Assembly: GCF_023910625.1 (NCBI RefSeq)
Contig: NZ_JAAVVW010000002.1
Coordinates: 510,932-574,931, forward strand
Source of the DNA: Limnohabitans sp.
Lineage (GTDB): Bacteria; Pseudomonadota; Gammaproteobacteria; Burkholderiales; Burkholderiaceae_C
Length of the DNA stretch: 64,000 bases
Direction: 5' to 3'
Positions 17,241 through 26,471 of the stretch are shown here, piece after piece. The position numbers and the translations under genes were made by a program. Every line of letters begins with the position of its first letter. Position 1 is the first letter of the stretch. The notes under the pieces were generated by a model. It was given only the letters and a program-made list of their open reading frames with translations. It made no database searches and had not been told where the DNA came from.

Positions 17241-18254
17241 TCAGCTTTGCAGCGCCTGCCACATTGCCATGTCGCGCTCGGCCGTCCAGATGCGGGGGTT
17301 TTTGATGCCGCTGGCTTCGTCGTAGGCACGTGTCACGTCAAACGGCAAGCAGTGCTCGTAAATGAACACATGGCCAAAAATCGGGTCCATGCTCTTGCGC
17401 GTGTGGGCCATGGCGGCTTTGAGGTCCATCTTGGCGGCCACGGCTTCCTGGCCTGCTTTGTACAGCATTTGGACCCAGCGCTTGGTGTAGTCCAGCGCCT
17501 TGTTGACGTTGGCATTGCCCTTCATGGCTTCGCCGCGGCCAGGCACAATGAACTCGGCCTTCAGGGCGCGCAGCGCCTCCAGCGTGGCGGGCCATTCTTC
17601 GAGCTGGGCATCACCCGTGTACACGCCGGCTTCGTACTCGACCAAATCGCCCGAGAACAGCACTTTTTCTTCTTCCACCCAAGCGATCGTGTCACCACGG
17701 GTGTGCCCCGGGCCCGGATGCCAGATTTGCACCACCACGCCGCCCAGGTTGATGCTCAGCTTGCCGGGCACTTCGCCTTTTGTGGGGTTGCCGCCGCCGA
17801 CCACCATGGTCGGCCAGGTCAGGCCGGGGATGCTGTCAGCGCCAAGGAACAGGCGCGGAAAGCGCTCCATCTCACTTTTCATGTCTTGCGCGCCGCGCTC
17901 CTGGATCAGGCCCAAAGTGCCTTCACTGGCAATGATCTCGGTCGCGCCTTCGGCGGCATAGGCGTAGGCCCCCAACACGCGCACTGCGTGGTAGTGGGTC
18001 AGCAGCACGTACTTGATGGGCAAGTCGCTGACGGTGCGAATCTTCTTGATCAAGTCTCTCGCCATGTCCGGGGTGGCCGTGGCGTCGCTCACCATGATGT
18101 AACGGTCCCCGATGATCACACCCGAGTTGGGGTCCCCCTCGGCGGTGTAGGCCCAGCAGTGTTGGCTGAGTTGCTCGAAAGTGATCTTCTTTTCGGTCAG
18201 GTCGGCCTGGCTGGCGAAGGCTTTGACAGGGGCTTGGGCGGGGGCAGTGGACAT
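17241..18254 (-). CDS. MBL-fold metallo-hydrolase with variant metal-binding motif
   Basis: The 337-residue protein has the metallo-beta-lactamase fold order: GVIIGDRYIMVSDATATP, then the first metal motif, then PGHTRGDTIAWV, FSGDLVEY and a C-terminal substrate region. The usual HxHxDH is THYHAVR here, so the two His are kept but the Asp-His pair is missing. The later His (PGHTRGD) and bridging Asp (SGDL) remain. This would suit one metal ion or altered chemistry. The family includes SoxH-like and quinoprotein-associated hydrolases, and the substrate is unknown. A TetR-type gene lies upstream on the same strand. Confidence 0.85.
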   Translation of the reverse strand: MSTAPAQAPVKAFASQADLTEKKITFEQLSQHCWAYTAEGDPNSGVIIGDRYIMVSDATATPDMARDLIKKIRTVSDLPIKYVLLTHYHAVRVLGAYAYAAEGATEIIASEGTLGLIQERGAQDMKSEMERFPRLFLGADSIPGLTWPTMVVGGGNPTKGEVPGKLSINLGGVVVQIWHPGPGHTRGDTIAWVEEEKVLFSGDLVEYEAGVYTGDAQLEEWPATLEALRALKAEFIVPGRGEAMKGNANVNKALDYTKRWVQMLYKAGQEAVAAKMDLKAAMAHTRKSMDPIFGHVFIYEHCLPFDVTRAYDEASGIKNPRIWTAERDMAMWQALQS

Positions 18255-18333
18255 GGAAATTTCTCCGGTCAGTGAATGGAGTGGATTTTACCTAAACGAA
18301 ATGCGTTACGGATTGTTGAATCGCCAAATGTCT

Positions 18334-18972
18334 TCACTGAGGCTGACCCAGCCCTTTTTCAAGCATGGCAATGACTTCTTCGGCAAACGCGGCGTAGCTG
18401 ATGGGTCCTCCAGGGCGCAGCCAGGTGAAGGTCCAGTTGATCATCCCCAACAGCATCATGGTCAAGGCGGTCTGGTTGGACGGGTTCAGGCGCTCGGGGT
18501 AGGCGCGCTTCATGAACCGCGTCATGGCGGCAACGATGTCGCGCTGGCGGTTGAGGATGAGGACGCGGGGCGACAGCGGGGCCGCGCCCAAAGCAGCGTC
18601 TGGTGCGTCGCTCAAAAATTGCGTGTCGTTGAGCAAAGCCGCATGCCGGGTGGCCGAGCTTTCGTATTCCTGCAAAAACGCCCGCACCAGGGCGTGCAAG
18701 GTGGCCCGGTCGTCCAGGTTGTTGCGCTGAGCATGGGCTTCGGTCTGGGCGATCAATGCCAGCAAGCGGTTGGTGTGGCGGTCCAGCAGGTCAAACAGGA
18801 TCGCCTCTTTGCTGTTGTAATAGTGGTACAGCCGCGCCTTGGAGGTGCCGCAGGCGGTGGCAATTTCGTTCATGCTGGCCGCTGGGTAGCTGCACTGGGC
18901 AAAGCATTGCGCCGCAATATCGAGAATCGCGGCGCGCTTGATGTCGTGGGTGGCGGATTTGGGTCGGGCCAT
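18334..18972 (-). CDS. TetR/AcrR family transcriptional regulator
   Basis: The protein has 212 residues. The N-terminal HTH has the TetR pattern (AAILDIAAQCFAQCSYPAAS, MNEIATACGTSKARLYHYYN, SKEAILFDLL). The C-terminal ligand domain is helical and ends with a hydrophobic segment (TALTMMLLGMINWTFTWL). It lies 79 bases upstream of the MBL-fold gene in the same direction and 18 bases downstream of the cyclo-ligase stop. It could control the MBL-fold gene. Confidence 0.9.
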   Translation of the reverse strand: MARPKSATHDIKRAAILDIAAQCFAQCSYPAASMNEIATACGTSKARLYHYYNSKEAILFDLLDRHTNRLLALIAQTEAHAQRNNLDDRATLHALVRAFLQEYESSATRHAALLNDTQFLSDAPDAALGAAPLSPRVLILNRQRDIVAAMTRFMKRAYPERLNPSNQTALTMMLLGMINWTFTWLRPGGPISYAAFAEEVIAMLEKGLGQPQ

Positions 18973-18990
18973 GGTTGCACCGGCTCTGGC

Positions 18991-19575
18991 TCAAACCGGC
19001 CAGACCACGCCGTTGTCGTTCAGGATCGCGTCCAGCGGTTCGTCGTGTTCTTCGGGCTCCAATTCATCCAGAAACCCATGGGTATAGCCCAGCCCCACGG
19101 TGAAGGGCTTGGGCTGCAAGGTGGCCAGGGTGCGGTCGTAAAAGCCCCCGCCGTAGCCCAGGCGGCAGCCGCCAATGCCATAGCCCACGCAGGGCACAAA
19201 CAGCAAGGTGGGCACGATGACTTCGGTGTCTTTGGGTTTGGGGATACCGTAGGCGTCTTCTTCCATCGGGCAGCCGGGGTACCAGGTGTGGAAGGTGAGG
19301 GTTTTGTGCAGCTTATTGACCACGGGCAGGCCAATGCGGCGGCGCTGCGGCTCGCCGTTCAACTCGCCGTCTTCTTTCCAGCGGTGCAGGACCGGCAGCG
19401 GATCGAACTCGCCCTTGATGGGCCAGTACGCACCGATGACGGTGTCCGGACGGTCAAACAACCAGATGCGCATCACGCGTTGCAGGGCTTCAGCGCGTGC
19501 CAATCGGTCAGGCAGGTTCAACCTTTCTTGAATCAAGGTTTTTCTCAAGGCACGTTTTGCTTCGGCTTTGTCCAT
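18991..19575 (-). CDS. 5-formyltetrahydrofolate cyclo-ligase
   Basis: The 194-residue enzyme makes 5,10-methenyl-THF from 5-formyl-THF with ATP. The ATG opening MDKAEAKRALRK is the start; the frame extends upstream into the divergent gene without similarity. Family motifs are GAYWPIKGEFDPLP (substrate strand), VPCVGYGIGGCRLGYGGGFYDRTLA (shown in part as GYGGGFYDRTLA) and FTVGLGYTHGF. It is divergent from the lytic transglycosylase, with only nine bases between the two start codons. Confidence 0.9.
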   Translation of the reverse strand: MDKAEAKRALRKTLIQERLNLPDRLARAEALQRVMRIWLFDRPDTVIGAYWPIKGEFDPLPVLHRWKEDGELNGEPQRRRIGLPVVNKLHKTLTFHTWYPGCPMEEDAYGIPKPKDTEVIVPTLLFVPCVGYGIGGCRLGYGGGFYDRTLATLQPKPFTVGLGYTHGFLDELEPEEHDEPLDAILNDNGVVWPV

Positions 19576-19584
19576 AATCGACCC

Positions 19585-21573
19585 ATGAAATATCCATTGA
19601 TTTTGACACTGGTTTGCGCCTTGACCGCAACTGGCCCATGGAGCATCCCCGCCCATGCCCAAGCCCAGCCCCAGAACAGGGGCGATGAGCTTATCCTGGA
19701 GATGCACCAGGCTTTTCGAAAAGGTGACAAAAAACGCCTTTCAGCACTGCTGCCCCAAACCCGTGGCCATGTGCTGGAGCCTTTGGCGGCCTATTGGGAA
19801 ATGCGCTCCCGCCTGGACACAGCACCCGAGTCGGAAATTCGCGGCTTTTTGACTGCCTATGCAGGCAGCTACTACGAAGACCGGCTGCGCAACGACTGGC
19901 TTTTGCAATTGGGCAAACGCCGTCAATGGGCCACTTTTACCGCCGAATATCCGCGTTACCGCATGCGAGATGACCGCGAAGTGCGGTGCTACGCGCTGGC
20001 GACCGAGGCCATGAACAGCAAGGCCGACGTCGCCGAAGAAGCCAAACGCTTGTGGTATTCGCTGCGCGAGCTGGACGATGGGTGCACCTATGTGATCGAC
20101 CATTTGCATTCGGGCAAACAGATCAATGGCCTAGATTTGTGGCGCAAGGCCCGCATTGCGATGGACGCCAACCGCCCCCGCGCAGCGCAGGCTGCGGTGG
20201 ACATTGAAGCGCCCCGCCTGTCCGAGCAAGTGGCACTGATTCACGCAGACCCGGCCCAATACCTGGACAAGCGCATCGTCGCCGTCACCAAGAGCCGAAA
20301 GGAATTGGCGGTGCTGGCCCTGATCCGGCTGGCCGCCAAAGACCCGGATGAAGCCGCCGATTTGCTGAGTCGTCGCTGGGCCATCCAACTCAGTGCCGAA
20401 GAGCGCAACTGGACCTGGGGCGCGATCGGCAAACAAGCCGCACAAAAACTACAGGACAACGCCAGCACCTATTTTTCGAGGGTGCAAAAAGACAGTGATT
20501 TGAACGACGACCTGCTCATCTGGAAAGTGCGCGCCGCCCTGCGCCAAAGCCAATGGCAGCAGGTGCTCTCGGCCACCGGGGCCATGACGGCGGCCACACG
20601 CCAAGACCCCGCCTGGTCTTACTGGCGAGCACGCGCTTTGTTGGCCATCGGGCCCAATGAGGCGCAGCGACTTGAGGCGCAGTCCTTGTTGGCCCAGATC
20701 GCCAGTGTGCGTGGCTTCTATGAACAACTTGCACTCGAAGAGTTGGGCCAAGCCATCACGGTGCCTGAGCGTCCCGCCCCTTTGACTGCCCCAGAAAAAA
20801 CCACGGCCCTCCACCACCCAGGGCTGCAACGGGCTTTGCACGCGATTGCCATGGGCCTGAGACCTGAGGGCAACCGCGAATGGAACTACAGCACCAACCT
20901 GCACACGCCTGGCGGCATGCCTGATCGCGAACTGCTGGCTGCCGCCGACCTGGCCTGCCAGCGACAGGTGTGGGACCGCTGCATCAACACCAGCGAACGC
21001 ACCAAAGAGGTGCTGGACCATGAACAGCGCTTTCCGATGCCTTTGCGCGAGATCGTGGTGCGACGCGCCCAAGACATCCGACTGGACCCGGCCTATGTGT
21101 ATGGCCTGATACGCCAAGAAAGCCGCTTTGTCACGGATGCTCGCTCACACGTGGGGGCCTCGGGCCTGATGCAGGTCATGCCCGCCACGGCCAAATGGAC
21201 GGCCCAGAAAATCGGTCTGAGCGGATTCACGCCGCAGCAAATCAATGACCGCGAAGTGAACGTGACGATTGGCACGGCTTACCTGAAGCTGGTTCTTGAC
21301 GATTTTGAAGGCTCGATGCCCATGGCCACTGCCGCATACAACGCCGGGCCCAGCAGGCCGCGCAGTTGGCGCAACGGCCCGGTGCTGGAGGCTGCCATCT
21401 GGGCCGAGACCATTCCTTTTCAGGAAACCCGCGATTACGTCAAAAAAGTGTTGTCCAACACCACCAACTACGCTGCCATCCTGACGCGCCAGCCGCAGTC
21501 CATCAAGGCCCGCCTGGGCTCGGTGGGACCTCGCCAATCGTCCATCGCCGAGGTGAGCAAAGATTTGCCTTGA
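19585..21573 (+). CDS. slt: Soluble lytic murein transglycosylase
   Basis: The protein has 662 residues from the ATG opening MKYPLILTLV. The frame is open far upstream (to 18181), but that part is antisense to two genes. A Sec signal peptide ends near ATGPWSIPAHAQA. A long superhelical U/L domain follows. The C-terminal SLT domain has the catalytic Glu in IRQESRFVTDARSHVGASGL, then MQVMPATAKWTA, NVTIGTAYLKLVL and ATAAYNAGPSRPRSW. It cleaves peptidoglycan in the periplasm to 1,6-anhydromuropeptides. Confidence 0.93.
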   Translation: MKYPLILTLVCALTATGPWSIPAHAQAQPQNRGDELILEMHQAFRKGDKKRLSALLPQTRGHVLEPLAAYWEMRSRLDTAPESEIRGFLTAYAGSYYEDRLRNDWLLQLGKRRQWATFTAEYPRYRMRDDREVRCYALATEAMNSKADVAEEAKRLWYSLRELDDGCTYVIDHLHSGKQINGLDLWRKARIAMDANRPRAAQAAVDIEAPRLSEQVALIHADPAQYLDKRIVAVTKSRKELAVLALIRLAAKDPDEAADLLSRRWAIQLSAEERNWTWGAIGKQAAQKLQDNASTYFSRVQKDSDLNDDLLIWKVRAALRQSQWQQVLSATGAMTAATRQDPAWSYWRARALLAIGPNEAQRLEAQSLLAQIASVRGFYEQLALEELGQAITVPERPAPLTAPEKTTALHHPGLQRALHAIAMGLRPEGNREWNYSTNLHTPGGMPDRELLAAADLACQRQVWDRCINTSERTKEVLDHEQRFPMPLREIVVRRAQDIRLDPAYVYGLIRQESRFVTDARSHVGASGLMQVMPATAKWTAQKIGLSGFTPQQINDREVNVTIGTAYLKLVLDDFEGSMPMATAAYNAGPSRPRSWRNGPVLEAAIWAETIPFQETRDYVKKVLSNTTNYAAILTRQPQSIKARLGSVGPRQSSIAEVSKDLP

Positions 21574-21591
21574 GACCCAGCGGTACACAAA

Positions 21592-21894
21592 TCAAGCCGA
21601 GGGTTCTGGTCCCAACAGGGCATCCAGGTTGGCCTTGATTTTTTCTTCAATCTTGCCGCTGTAAGCGCCCAGCAAAAAACCCAGTTTCAGCTGCAGGTCA
21701 AAGCGCGTATCGGTCACCACCAATTCACCGCTCACACCACTGCGCGCAAAGCGCATGCGGTCTTCGGATTCGCCGGGTGCTGACTCGCAAACCATGCCCC
21801 ACTCCTGCTCGGCCTGTTCGCGCCAGCGCTCGGCCACAGTGCGTGCCCCGGCCAGTCCCAGGGTATGTGTGCGTTCGATGTTCAGTTCGGGCAT
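21592..21894 (-). CDS. Polyhydroxyalkanoic acid system protein (PHA_gran_rgn domain)
   Basis: The protein has 100 residues from the ATG opening MPELNIERTHTLG. The frame is open upstream, but that part is antisense-like and overlaps the next gene. The HTLGLAGARTVAERW start and ELVVTDTRFDLQLKLGFLLG middle match the short PHA-granule-region proteins found in beta- and gammaproteobacteria. The function is not established. It is convergent with slt, 18 bases apart, and lies downstream of the molybdopterin enzyme. Confidence 0.8.
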   Translation of the reverse strand: MPELNIERTHTLGLAGARTVAERWREQAEQEWGMVCESAPGESEDRMRFARSGVSGELVVTDTRFDLQLKLGFLLGAYSGKIEEKIKANLDALLGPEPSA

Positions 21895-21920
21895 GGTGTT
21901 TGAAAGGTTTTCTTGAAGCG

Positions 21921-24014
21921 TCAGGCCTTGGCTGTGGCCGCAGAATGGACAGTCGGTTTGAAAGCGGGATCGGCAGCCACCTCCACCAGGCAGTCGTAAA
22001 ACACGGGCGCACGGCCCAAGTCGGTCAGGTGCTGGCTGGTCAACTCGTTCACGTTGGTGCCGTTCAGGCCCAGCTTGCGCCACCAAATGCCCATGCCGTT
22101 GACCACGCCGGGTCGCGCACGCTGGTTCAACCGCACCTTGCAGTGGTAAGTGCCCCGGTCGTTGAACACTTTGACGACCATGCCATCAGCAACGCCACGC
22201 GCAGCAGCGTCTTGCGGGTGCATCTCCAGCACCGGCTCGGCTTCGATGTCGCGCAGGCTTTGCACGTTCACAAAGGTGGAATTCAAAAAGTTGCGCGCAG
22301 GCGGCGAGATCATGGCCAGCGGGTAGCGGGCATCGCTGCCAGCCGCTTCGTAATTGGGCAGATGGTCGGGCAGGCCATCTAGGCCCTGGTCGGCCAGGCG
22401 CTGGCTAAAAAACTCGCACTTTCCCGATGGCGATGGAAAGCCACCTTGGGCAAACGGCGCATCGGGCACGGGCAGCGAAGCAAAGCCATGCTCAAGCAAC
22501 TGCTCAAAGTCTTTCTCGTCGCCAATGGCGCTGCGGCAGAGGTTTTCGTCGCTTTCGGCAAAACACGGATCGTCAAAACCCATGCGCTGGGCCAGCGCCC
22601 TGAAGATGTCGGTGTTGGTGCGTGCACCGCCCACGGGCGCAATGGCGGGGCGGTTCAGCAGCACATCGGTGTGGCCGTAACTGGTGTGGATGTCCCAGTG
22701 CTCCAGCTGCGTGGTGGCGGGCAAGATGAAGTCGGCGTAGTCGGCCGTGTCGGTCTGGAAATGCTCCAGCACCACGGTGAACAAGTCTTCACGGGCAAAG
22801 CCCTGCACCACCTTGCCCGACTCGGGGGCCACGGCCACCGGGTTGCTGTTGTAAACCACCAAGGCCTCGATCTTCGGGCCAAACGAGGGCGAAGCAGGGC
22901 GCAGCAAGTCGTCGCCAATCGTGCTCATGTTGATGGTGCGCGGACGCCGCTCACCCAACAAATCGGGCCGCTGCAAGGCTGCACGCCGCACCGGGAAATG
23001 CCCCGAACTGCTGAGCAAGACCCCGCCCGCTCGATGCCGCCAGGCCCCGGTGAGCGCGGGCAGGCAAGCAATGGCTCGCACCGCGTTGCCGCCCCCGCGC
23101 ACGCGCTGCATGCCGTAGTTCAGCCGAATGGCGGCGGGCTGGGTCGTGCCCCAGTCGCGGGCCAGCTGGCGGATTTGTTCAACCGGCACACCACAGACTT
23201 CGGCCGCACGTTCGGGCGACCATTGCAAGGCTCTCGCTTTCAGGGCGTCCCAGCCGAGGGTGTAGCGTTCGATGTAGTCCTGGTCGAGCCAGCCATGCAC
23301 GATCAGCTCGTGCATGAGGGCCAGCGCCAGCGCGGCGTCGGTGCCGGGGCGCAGGGCGATGTGTTCGTGGCATTTTTCGGCCGTTTCGCTGCGCCGGGGG
23401 TCGATGCACACCAGCTTCGCGCCGTTGCGCTTGGCCTCTTGGGCGATGCGCCAAAAGTGCAGGTTGCTGCCAATCGAGTTGCTGCCCCAAATGACGATCA
23501 GCTTGGATTCGGCGTAAAACTCGACCTTCATGCCCACCTTGTTGCCCAAGGTTTGCGTCAGGGCCTCGGCCCCGGCCGAGGCGCAAATCGTGCGATCCAA
23601 CAGCGATGCACCCAGTTGGTGGAAAAATCGCGCCGCAATCGATTCGCTTTGCACCAAGCCCATGGTGCCCGCATAGCTGTACGGCAGCACCGCCTGCGGG
23701 TCGCGTGCGGCGATGGTTTTCAGGCGCGCGGCGATGGCGTCCAAAGCCTCGTCCCAGCCCACAGCTTTAAATTGGCCCGAGCCCTTGGGTCCGATGCGTT
23801 TCATGGGCTGCAACAGGCGCTCGGGGTGGTAGGTGCGCTCGGTGTAGCGCGAGACCTTGGTGCACAACACGCCATCGGTCTGGGCGTGCGCCGGGTTGCC
23901 TTGCACTTTGGTGGCGCGGCCGTTCTCCACCGTGGTCAGCAAGGCGCAGGTGTCGGGGCAGTCGTGCGGGCAGGCACCGCGCACGATCTGAGAGGCCAAA
24001 AAGGGGTCGGTCAT
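21921..24014 (-). CDS. Molybdopterin-dependent oxidoreductase
   Basis: The protein has 697 residues from the ATG opening MTDPFLASQIVRGACP. The N-terminal [4Fe-4S] motif is intact: Cys residues in ACPHDCPDTCALL and then GVLCTKV. Downstream are the molybdopterin-binding segments WGSNSIGSNLHF, CIDPRRSETAEKC and RPGTDAALALAL, and a C-terminal dinucleotide-binding domain (PARNFLNSTFVNVQSL). No signal peptide, so it is cytoplasmic. It resembles DMSO-reductase-family proteins such as assimilatory-type or formate dehydrogenase-like enzymes. The substrate is not deducible and no partner subunit gene is adjacent. Confidence 0.88.
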   Translation of the reverse strand: MTDPFLASQIVRGACPHDCPDTCALLTTVENGRATKVQGNPAHAQTDGVLCTKVSRYTERTYHPERLLQPMKRIGPKGSGQFKAVGWDEALDAIAARLKTIAARDPQAVLPYSYAGTMGLVQSESIAARFFHQLGASLLDRTICASAGAEALTQTLGNKVGMKVEFYAESKLIVIWGSNSIGSNLHFWRIAQEAKRNGAKLVCIDPRRSETAEKCHEHIALRPGTDAALALALMHELIVHGWLDQDYIERYTLGWDALKARALQWSPERAAEVCGVPVEQIRQLARDWGTTQPAAIRLNYGMQRVRGGGNAVRAIACLPALTGAWRHRAGGVLLSSSGHFPVRRAALQRPDLLGERRPRTINMSTIGDDLLRPASPSFGPKIEALVVYNSNPVAVAPESGKVVQGFAREDLFTVVLEHFQTDTADYADFILPATTQLEHWDIHTSYGHTDVLLNRPAIAPVGGARTNTDIFRALAQRMGFDDPCFAESDENLCRSAIGDEKDFEQLLEHGFASLPVPDAPFAQGGFPSPSGKCEFFSQRLADQGLDGLPDHLPNYEAAGSDARYPLAMISPPARNFLNSTFVNVQSLRDIEAEPVLEMHPQDAAARGVADGMVVKVFNDRGTYHCKVRLNQRARPGVVNGMGIWWRKLGLNGTNVNELTSQHLTDLGRAPVFYDCLVEVAADPAFKPTVHSAATAKA

Positions 24015-24157
24015 GGGCTGTGGAAAGGATCGGGCTGGCTGAAGGCGAAGGTTCAGTGCAATTGTGGCGCAAACCCGTCCCTCGACGGGTGGCTCACTTG
24101 TCCCCCATGTGCACAGGGGTGTTGGCAACCCTGGCCAAGTATGGCTAGACTGTACCC

Positions 24158-25369
24158 ATGAAAATCCTCGACTCCATCCTCACCGACGCGGCCAGCATCG
24201 CGGCCATCCGCAAAGACATCCACGCCCACCCCGAGCTGTGCTTTCAAGAAGTGCGCACGGCCGATGTGGTGGCCCAGCAGCTGACCGACTGGGGCATCCC
24301 CATCCACCGCGGCATGGGCACCACGGGTGTGGTCGGCATCGTGCACGGGCGTGACAGCGGCGCTTGCGGGCGCGGCATTGGTTTGCGCGCCGACATCGAC
24401 GCGCTGCCCATGCAGGAGTTCAACACCTTCGCCCATGCCAGCAGCTACCCTGGCAAGATGCACGCTTGCGGCCACGACGGCCACACGGCCATGTTGCTGG
24501 CTGCAGCCAATCATTTCTCCAAGCACCGCGACTTTGACGGCACGGTGTATCTGATCTTCCAACCCGCCGAAGAAGGCGGCGGCGGCGCCCGCGAGATGAT
24601 CAAGGACGGCCTGTTTGACAAGTTCCCCATGCAGGCCGTGTTTGGCATGCACAACTGGCCCGGCGCCCCGGTGGGCACTTTTGCCGTCAGCGCCGGCCCG
24701 GTCATGGCCTCGAGCAACGAGTTCAAGATCACCATCCGTGGCAAAGGCAGCCACGCTGCGCTGCCGCACAACGGCATTGACCCGGTGCCAATCGCCTGCC
24801 AAATGGTGCAAGGCTTTCAGACCATCATCACCCGCAACAAAAAGCCGGTGGACGCAGGCGTGATCTCGGTCACCATGATCCACGCGGGCGAAGCCACCAA
24901 CGTGGTGCCTGATTTTTGCGAACTGCAGGGCACGGTGCGCACCTTCAGCATCGAGGTGCTTGATTTGATCGAAAAGCGCATGAAGCAAGTGGCCGAATCG
25001 ATCTGCACCGCCTTTGACGCGCAGTGCGAATTTGAGTTCCATCGCAACTACCCACCCACGATCAACAGCGCCACTGAAGCCGACTTTGCCCGCCAAGTCA
25101 TGGGCGGCATTGTGGGAGCCGACCATGTGAGGCACCAAGAGCCCACCATGGGTGCAGAAGATTTCTCGTACATGCTGCAGGCCAAGCCCGGCGCCTACGT
25201 GTTCATCAGCAACGGCGACGGCGCGCACCGCGAGATGGGCCACGGCGGTGGCCCCTGCACGCTACACAACCCGAGCTATGACTTCAACGACGACCTGATC
25301 CCATTGGGCGGTACCTACTGGGTCGAACTGGCCACGCAATGGCTGGCCAATCCGACACAAACCGCTTGA
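24158..25369 (+). CDS. M20-family amidohydrolase (hippurate/N-acyl-amino-acid hydrolase type)
   Basis: The 403-residue enzyme hydrolyses N-acyl amino acids or similar amides. Metal-ligand motifs are KMHACGHDGHTAML (His-Asp), PAEEGGGGAREM (Glu) and HNPSYDFNDD (C-terminal His). The dimerisation domain lies at about 185-300. The start ATG follows GACTGTACCC without a strong ribosome binding site. It is divergent from the molybdopterin gene, about 140 bases apart, and is followed by the M14 peptidase in 13 bases, so it probably shares its transcript. Confidence 0.92.
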   Translation: MKILDSILTDAASIAAIRKDIHAHPELCFQEVRTADVVAQQLTDWGIPIHRGMGTTGVVGIVHGRDSGACGRGIGLRADIDALPMQEFNTFAHASSYPGKMHACGHDGHTAMLLAAANHFSKHRDFDGTVYLIFQPAEEGGGGAREMIKDGLFDKFPMQAVFGMHNWPGAPVGTFAVSAGPVMASSNEFKITIRGKGSHAALPHNGIDPVPIACQMVQGFQTIITRNKKPVDAGVISVTMIHAGEATNVVPDFCELQGTVRTFSIEVLDLIEKRMKQVAESICTAFDAQCEFEFHRNYPPTINSATEADFARQVMGGIVGADHVRHQEPTMGAEDFSYMLQAKPGAYVFISNGDGAHREMGHGGGPCTLHNPSYDFNDDLIPLGGTYWVELATQWLANPTQTA

Positions 25370-25382
25370 AAAGATAACCTGC

Positions 25383-26471
25383 ATGACCGATATCCAAACC
25401 GGCTTTTCCAAAAGCTATGCCGAAGCCCGTCAGAAGTTCCTGAACGCCGCCCATGCAGCGGGCCTCACGGTGGACGCCAACATCCACCCCTTGAAGGGCC
25501 GGGACGGCGAGGCGCTGGCCATGGACGTGGTGCTCGACGGCGCGCCCGATGCGAAGCAGCTGCTGGTCATCAGCAGCGCCTGCCACGGGGTGGAGGGCTA
25601 CTGCGGCTCGGGTGTGCAAATCCACGCCCTGCAAAACACCGCTTGGCGCGATGCGGCCAAGGCCAATGGCGTGGCCGTGCTTTACATCCATGCGCTCAAC
25701 CCGCACGGTTTTTCGCATGTGCGCCGGGTGACCCACGAAAACGTGGACATCAACCGCAACTTTCAGGACTTTTCCAAGCCCCTGCCCGAGAACGCGGCCT
25801 ACCGCGAGGTCCACCCCTTGCTGCTGCCTGAGGTCTGGCCACCCGATGCCACCAATGCAGAGGCCACCGGCCAGTTCATCGCTGAGCGCGGCATGAAAGC
25901 CTTTCAGGCCGCCGTCACCCAAGGGCAGCACGAATTTCCGCACGGCCTGTTCTTTGGTGGCCAGGCCCCCACCTGGAGCAACCTGACGCTGCGCCGGGTA
26001 CTGCAAAAGTACGGCCAGCGGTGCCAAAAATTGGCCTGGATCGACCTGCACACGGGCCTGGGGCCCAGCGGTGTGGGCGAGCGCATTTTTGCCTGCGCCG
26101 ACGACGCAGCGGCCTACACCCGCGCCAAAGCCTGGTGGGGCCAGGGCATCACCTCCATCTACGACGGTTCGTCCAGCTCAGCCTTCCTCACCGGCCTGAT
26201 GTGGATGTCGGCCTACCAGGAATGCCCGCAATCCGAGTACACCGGCATTGCCATGGAATACGGCACGCAAACCCAAGACAAGGTCATCGGTGCCTTGCGC
26301 GGCGACCATTGGCTGCACCTGCACCCTGAAGCGTCTGAAGCCCTGAAAAAACAGATCAAGCAAGACCTGATGGATGCGTTTTACGTCGACACCGACGAAT
26401 GGCGTTCCCAGATCGTGGCTCAGGCCATGGACGCCATGCACCAAGCCGTCAACGGTTTGAGCGCGACATGA
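25383..26471 (+). CDS. M14-family zinc carboxypeptidase-like protein (DUF2817)
   Basis: The 362-residue protein carries the DUF2817 / M14-like zinc site: SSACHGVEGYCGSG (HxxE), then a downstream His in IDLHTGLGPSG. Between them is the substrate-binding NRNFQDF segment (DINRNFQ). The C-terminal Glu candidate is in AMEYGTQTQDK. No signal peptide. The stop codon overlaps the start of the next gene (ATGA, 26468-26471), so the two are coupled. With the M20 hydrolase upstream it may act in peptide or acyl-amino-acid use. Confidence 0.85.
   Translation: MTDIQTGFSKSYAEARQKFLNAAHAAGLTVDANIHPLKGRDGEALAMDVVLDGAPDAKQLLVISSACHGVEGYCGSGVQIHALQNTAWRDAAKANGVAVLYIHALNPHGFSHVRRVTHENVDINRNFQDFSKPLPENAAYREVHPLLLPEVWPPDATNAEATGQFIAERGMKAFQAAVTQGQHEFPHGLFFGGQAPTWSNLTLRRVLQKYGQRCQKLAWIDLHTGLGPSGVGERIFACADDAAAYTRAKAWWGQGITSIYDGSSSSAFLTGLMWMSAYQECPQSEYTGIAMEYGTQTQDKVIGALRGDHWLHLHPEASEALKKQIKQDLMDAFYVDTDEWRSQIVAQAMDAMHQAVNGLSAT

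Noticed and set aside
18181..19584. 468-codon N-terminal extension of the lytic transglycosylase
   Set aside because: It is antisense to the TetR and cyclo-ligase genes. The signal peptide begins at 19585.
19575..19585. 6S RNA beside the 5-formyl-THF cyclo-ligase
   Set aside because: 6S RNA often accompanies this gene, but only nine bases separate the two divergent starts.
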